From positions 1 to 33,426 of the forward strand of contig JAMPCE010000025.1 of assembly GCA_023666335.1 (NCBI GenBank): a stretch of DNA of 33,426 nucleotides, written 5' to 3'. Origin of the DNA: a bacterium (GTDB taxonomy: Bacteria; Bacillota; Clostridia; Lachnospirales; Lachnospiraceae). A program made the translations under genes and the position numbers. Shown here in pieces: positions 32,288 to 33,426 of this stretch. Every line of letters begins with the position of its first letter. Within the stretch, counting starts at the first letter, position 1. The notes under the pieces are model-generated. The model did no database searches, was not told the origin of the DNA, and was given only the letters and a program-made list of their open reading frames with translations.

Positions 32288-33289
32288 ATGAAAAAGATGC
32301 GATTTGGTACAAAATTGCCATATATTATTCCGGTTCTTATATGTATATGTGTATTGGCATGTGCTTTCCTGTATGAAAAAGACAAAACGGATCAGGATAC
32401 AGAGCAGGATAATGAATTTGTTGCAAATGAAGCGCCTGACAGGGATGCGGTGAACCAAGAAGAAGCGGAAAAAACAGATTCGGACACAGAGCAGGATGAT
32501 ATACTTGTTACAAATGGAGTGTCTGACGGCGAAAAGGAGAGTCTGAAAGAGACAGAATTGACGCAGGAAGAAATTGTGGAAGAAATTACTGCCGAGATGA
32601 TCTGTGAAAAACTGCGGGAGGTAGACTTCACAATAAAAGAATATCCGATCAACGAAGAAATATATACGGAGGAGATGGATAGAGAATATAAAGAAGTTTT
32701 TTTGCAGGTCTTGTTAAATCAGATGCCGGTACAATATGAAGATGGAGAAGAAACCTATTTTGAAGATATCGATCCTGATAAGGAAAAACTTAATGCGGAT
32801 CATATTACCATGATAAAGGAGTTCTTTGTCTATTGCTACCTTGATTTTGATGGAGACGGACTTCCGGAACTGATCGTAGACCCGCGCGGGGCCTATGTAC
32901 GATTTGGGGGACCGCGTATATTCAAGTATGACAGAGACAGCAAGAAAGTGTATGTAGACGGATATCGTTTTATGAGATACAGACCTTTATGTGCCGGCAA
33001 ATTTTATTATGAGTATAATGGGTCAGCTGACTCACTCCAATATGGATATCAGGAAATAGATTCGCAGGGTAATGTGGTTGAAAAAGTGGCATTTCAGCAT
33101 GTGTATCCTGCACCTGAATACGGGCAGCCGGAACGATATTTTATAGGCCGGTTAGGCGATCAATATGTGCATGTGGAAATTGATAAGGAAAGCTGGGATG
33201 AGATATTCCGTGATTTTTTTGAGGCGATGGACCATGCGGTTACAGAGGTCACATTTGATGAGCTTTTTAGCGGTATGGAGCATCCGTGA
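32288..33289 (+). CDS. putative lipoprotein with duplicated acidic segment
   Basis: A 333-residue protein. The N-terminus has a basic start, a hydrophobic segment (about 10-28) and a lipobox-like VLAC with the Cys at 25, so it is either a lipoprotein or a single-TM protein facing outside. Next comes an internal duplication: KTDQDTEQDNEFVANEAPD (33-51) and KTDSDTEQDDILVTNGVSD (62-80), 29 residues apart. A Glu-rich linker leads to a globular domain containing YLDFDGDGLPELIV, a calcium-loop-like repeat. No enzyme motif is seen. It follows the aldolase gene by 34 bases. A surface-exposed sensor or binding protein is a guess. Confidence 0.7.
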   Translation: MKKMRFGTKLPYIIPVLICICVLACAFLYEKDKTDQDTEQDNEFVANEAPDRDAVNQEEAEKTDSDTEQDDILVTNGVSDGEKESLKETELTQEEIVEEITAEMICEKLREVDFTIKEYPINEEIYTEEMDREYKEVFLQVLLNQMPVQYEDGEETYFEDIDPDKEKLNADHITMIKEFFVYCYLDFDGDGLPELIVDPRGAYVRFGGPRIFKYDRDSKKVYVDGYRFMRYRPLCAGKFYYEYNGSADSLQYGYQEIDSQGNVVEKVAFQHVYPAPEYGQPERYFIGRLGDQYVHVEIDKESWDEIFRDFFEAMDHAVTEVTFDELFSGMEHP

Positions 33290-33312
33290 GCCAAAAAAGG
33301 AAGTTCTCTCTG

Positions 33313-33340
33313 CCTGGCTGTTCATGAGCGAACAGCCAGG
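33313..33340. terminator. hairpin after the lipoprotein-like gene
   Basis: CCTGGCTGTTC (33313-33323) pairs perfectly with GAACAGCCAGG (33330-33340), an 11-bp stem with a 6-base loop. No T run follows, so it is not a canonical terminator. It lies between two convergent genes and is likely the end of one or both transcripts. Confidence 0.6.
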
Positions 33341-33364
33341 ATCGATTCACTGAATTCTTCGGTT

Positions 33365-33426
33365 CTACTGCTTTTTCTCTTTCAAAAAACGGATATATTG
33401 AAGGAGGTCCCGCTTGTTCGGCGTAT
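33365..33426 (-). CDS. C-terminal end of an unidentified gene (partial)
   Basis: The minus strand from the window edge reads TPNKRDLLQYIRFLKEKKQ and stops at TAG 33365-33367. The frame is cut by the window border. The amphipathic, basic helix looks like a genuine protein tail, and the stop lies just past the hairpin between convergent genes. The other two minus frames are less protein-like. No family can be named. Confidence 0.35.
   Translation of the reverse strand, partial: TPNKRDLLQYIRFLKEKKQ

Overview
The window looks like a chromosome segment from a Gram-positive, low-to-mid GC anaerobe of the Clostridia, most likely the Lachnospiraceae. The grounds are strong AGGAGG-type ribosome binding sites, a clostridial-style tRNA-Arg, and genes such as a hexameric-type NADP glutamate dehydrogenase, a DUF362 ferredoxin-like protein, LytTR/DUF3021, and an Lsa-type ABC-F protein. 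No species is claimed. The core genes are GC-balanced with abundant gcg/cgg codons. Two inserts, about 3.6-9.3 kb and 17.35-24.7 kb, are visibly AT-rich and differ in codon use.

Layout. 1-3.57 kb: tRNA-Arg(CCG), a membrane-anchored SH3b protein, a small helical ferritin-like protein, and gdhA with its own promoter and terminator. 3.58-9.36 kb: an AT-rich accessory island. It starts with a frameshifted integrase C-terminus pointing at the gdhA terminator. It carries a type IIG restriction-modification enzyme, a DpnII/MboI-fold nuclease, a small membrane protein and a RelE-type toxin-antitoxin pair. It ends at a second terminator resembling that of gdhA, so the two may be att-site remnants.

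9.4-13.8 kb: a promoter-led operon of a YunG-like protein, a small membrane protein, an OpgB/LTA-synthase-type phosphoglycerol transferase containing a 10-G tract, a membrane glycerophosphodiesterase, and a TauE/SafE-type exporter. 13.8-17.3 kb: a LytTR-DUF3021 pair on the minus strand, a tandem HD/HD-GYP-like protein, and a DUF362 two-[4Fe-4S] protein.

17.35-24.7 kb: an AT-rich mosaic of phage and mobile remnants. It contains a truncated tape-measure-like gene and a zinc-ribbon protein. A 3-TM membrane protein gene has been interrupted by a roughly 1.55-kb IS. Downstream are two convergent, mutually homologous small proteins, an HEFFH metallopeptidase-like gene, several short genes and fragments, and an intact-looking two-gene operon encoding a retropepsin-like protein translationally coupled to a 76-residue partner.

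24.9-33.4 kb: core-like sequence again. It holds an acidic coiled-coil protein, an Lsa-type ABC-F gene behind an apparent uORF/terminator attenuator (Met-Lys-Lys-stop), a divergent cupin gene and a second helical ferritin-like protein. A probable operon follows, of a MATE transporter, an Xaa-Pro aminopeptidase, a class II aldolase and a lipoprotein-like protein, and the window closes with the tail of a convergent gene. The most interesting items are the coupled retropepsin pair, the small-protein/3-TM locus split by the IS, the restriction island, and the attenuated ABC-F leader.
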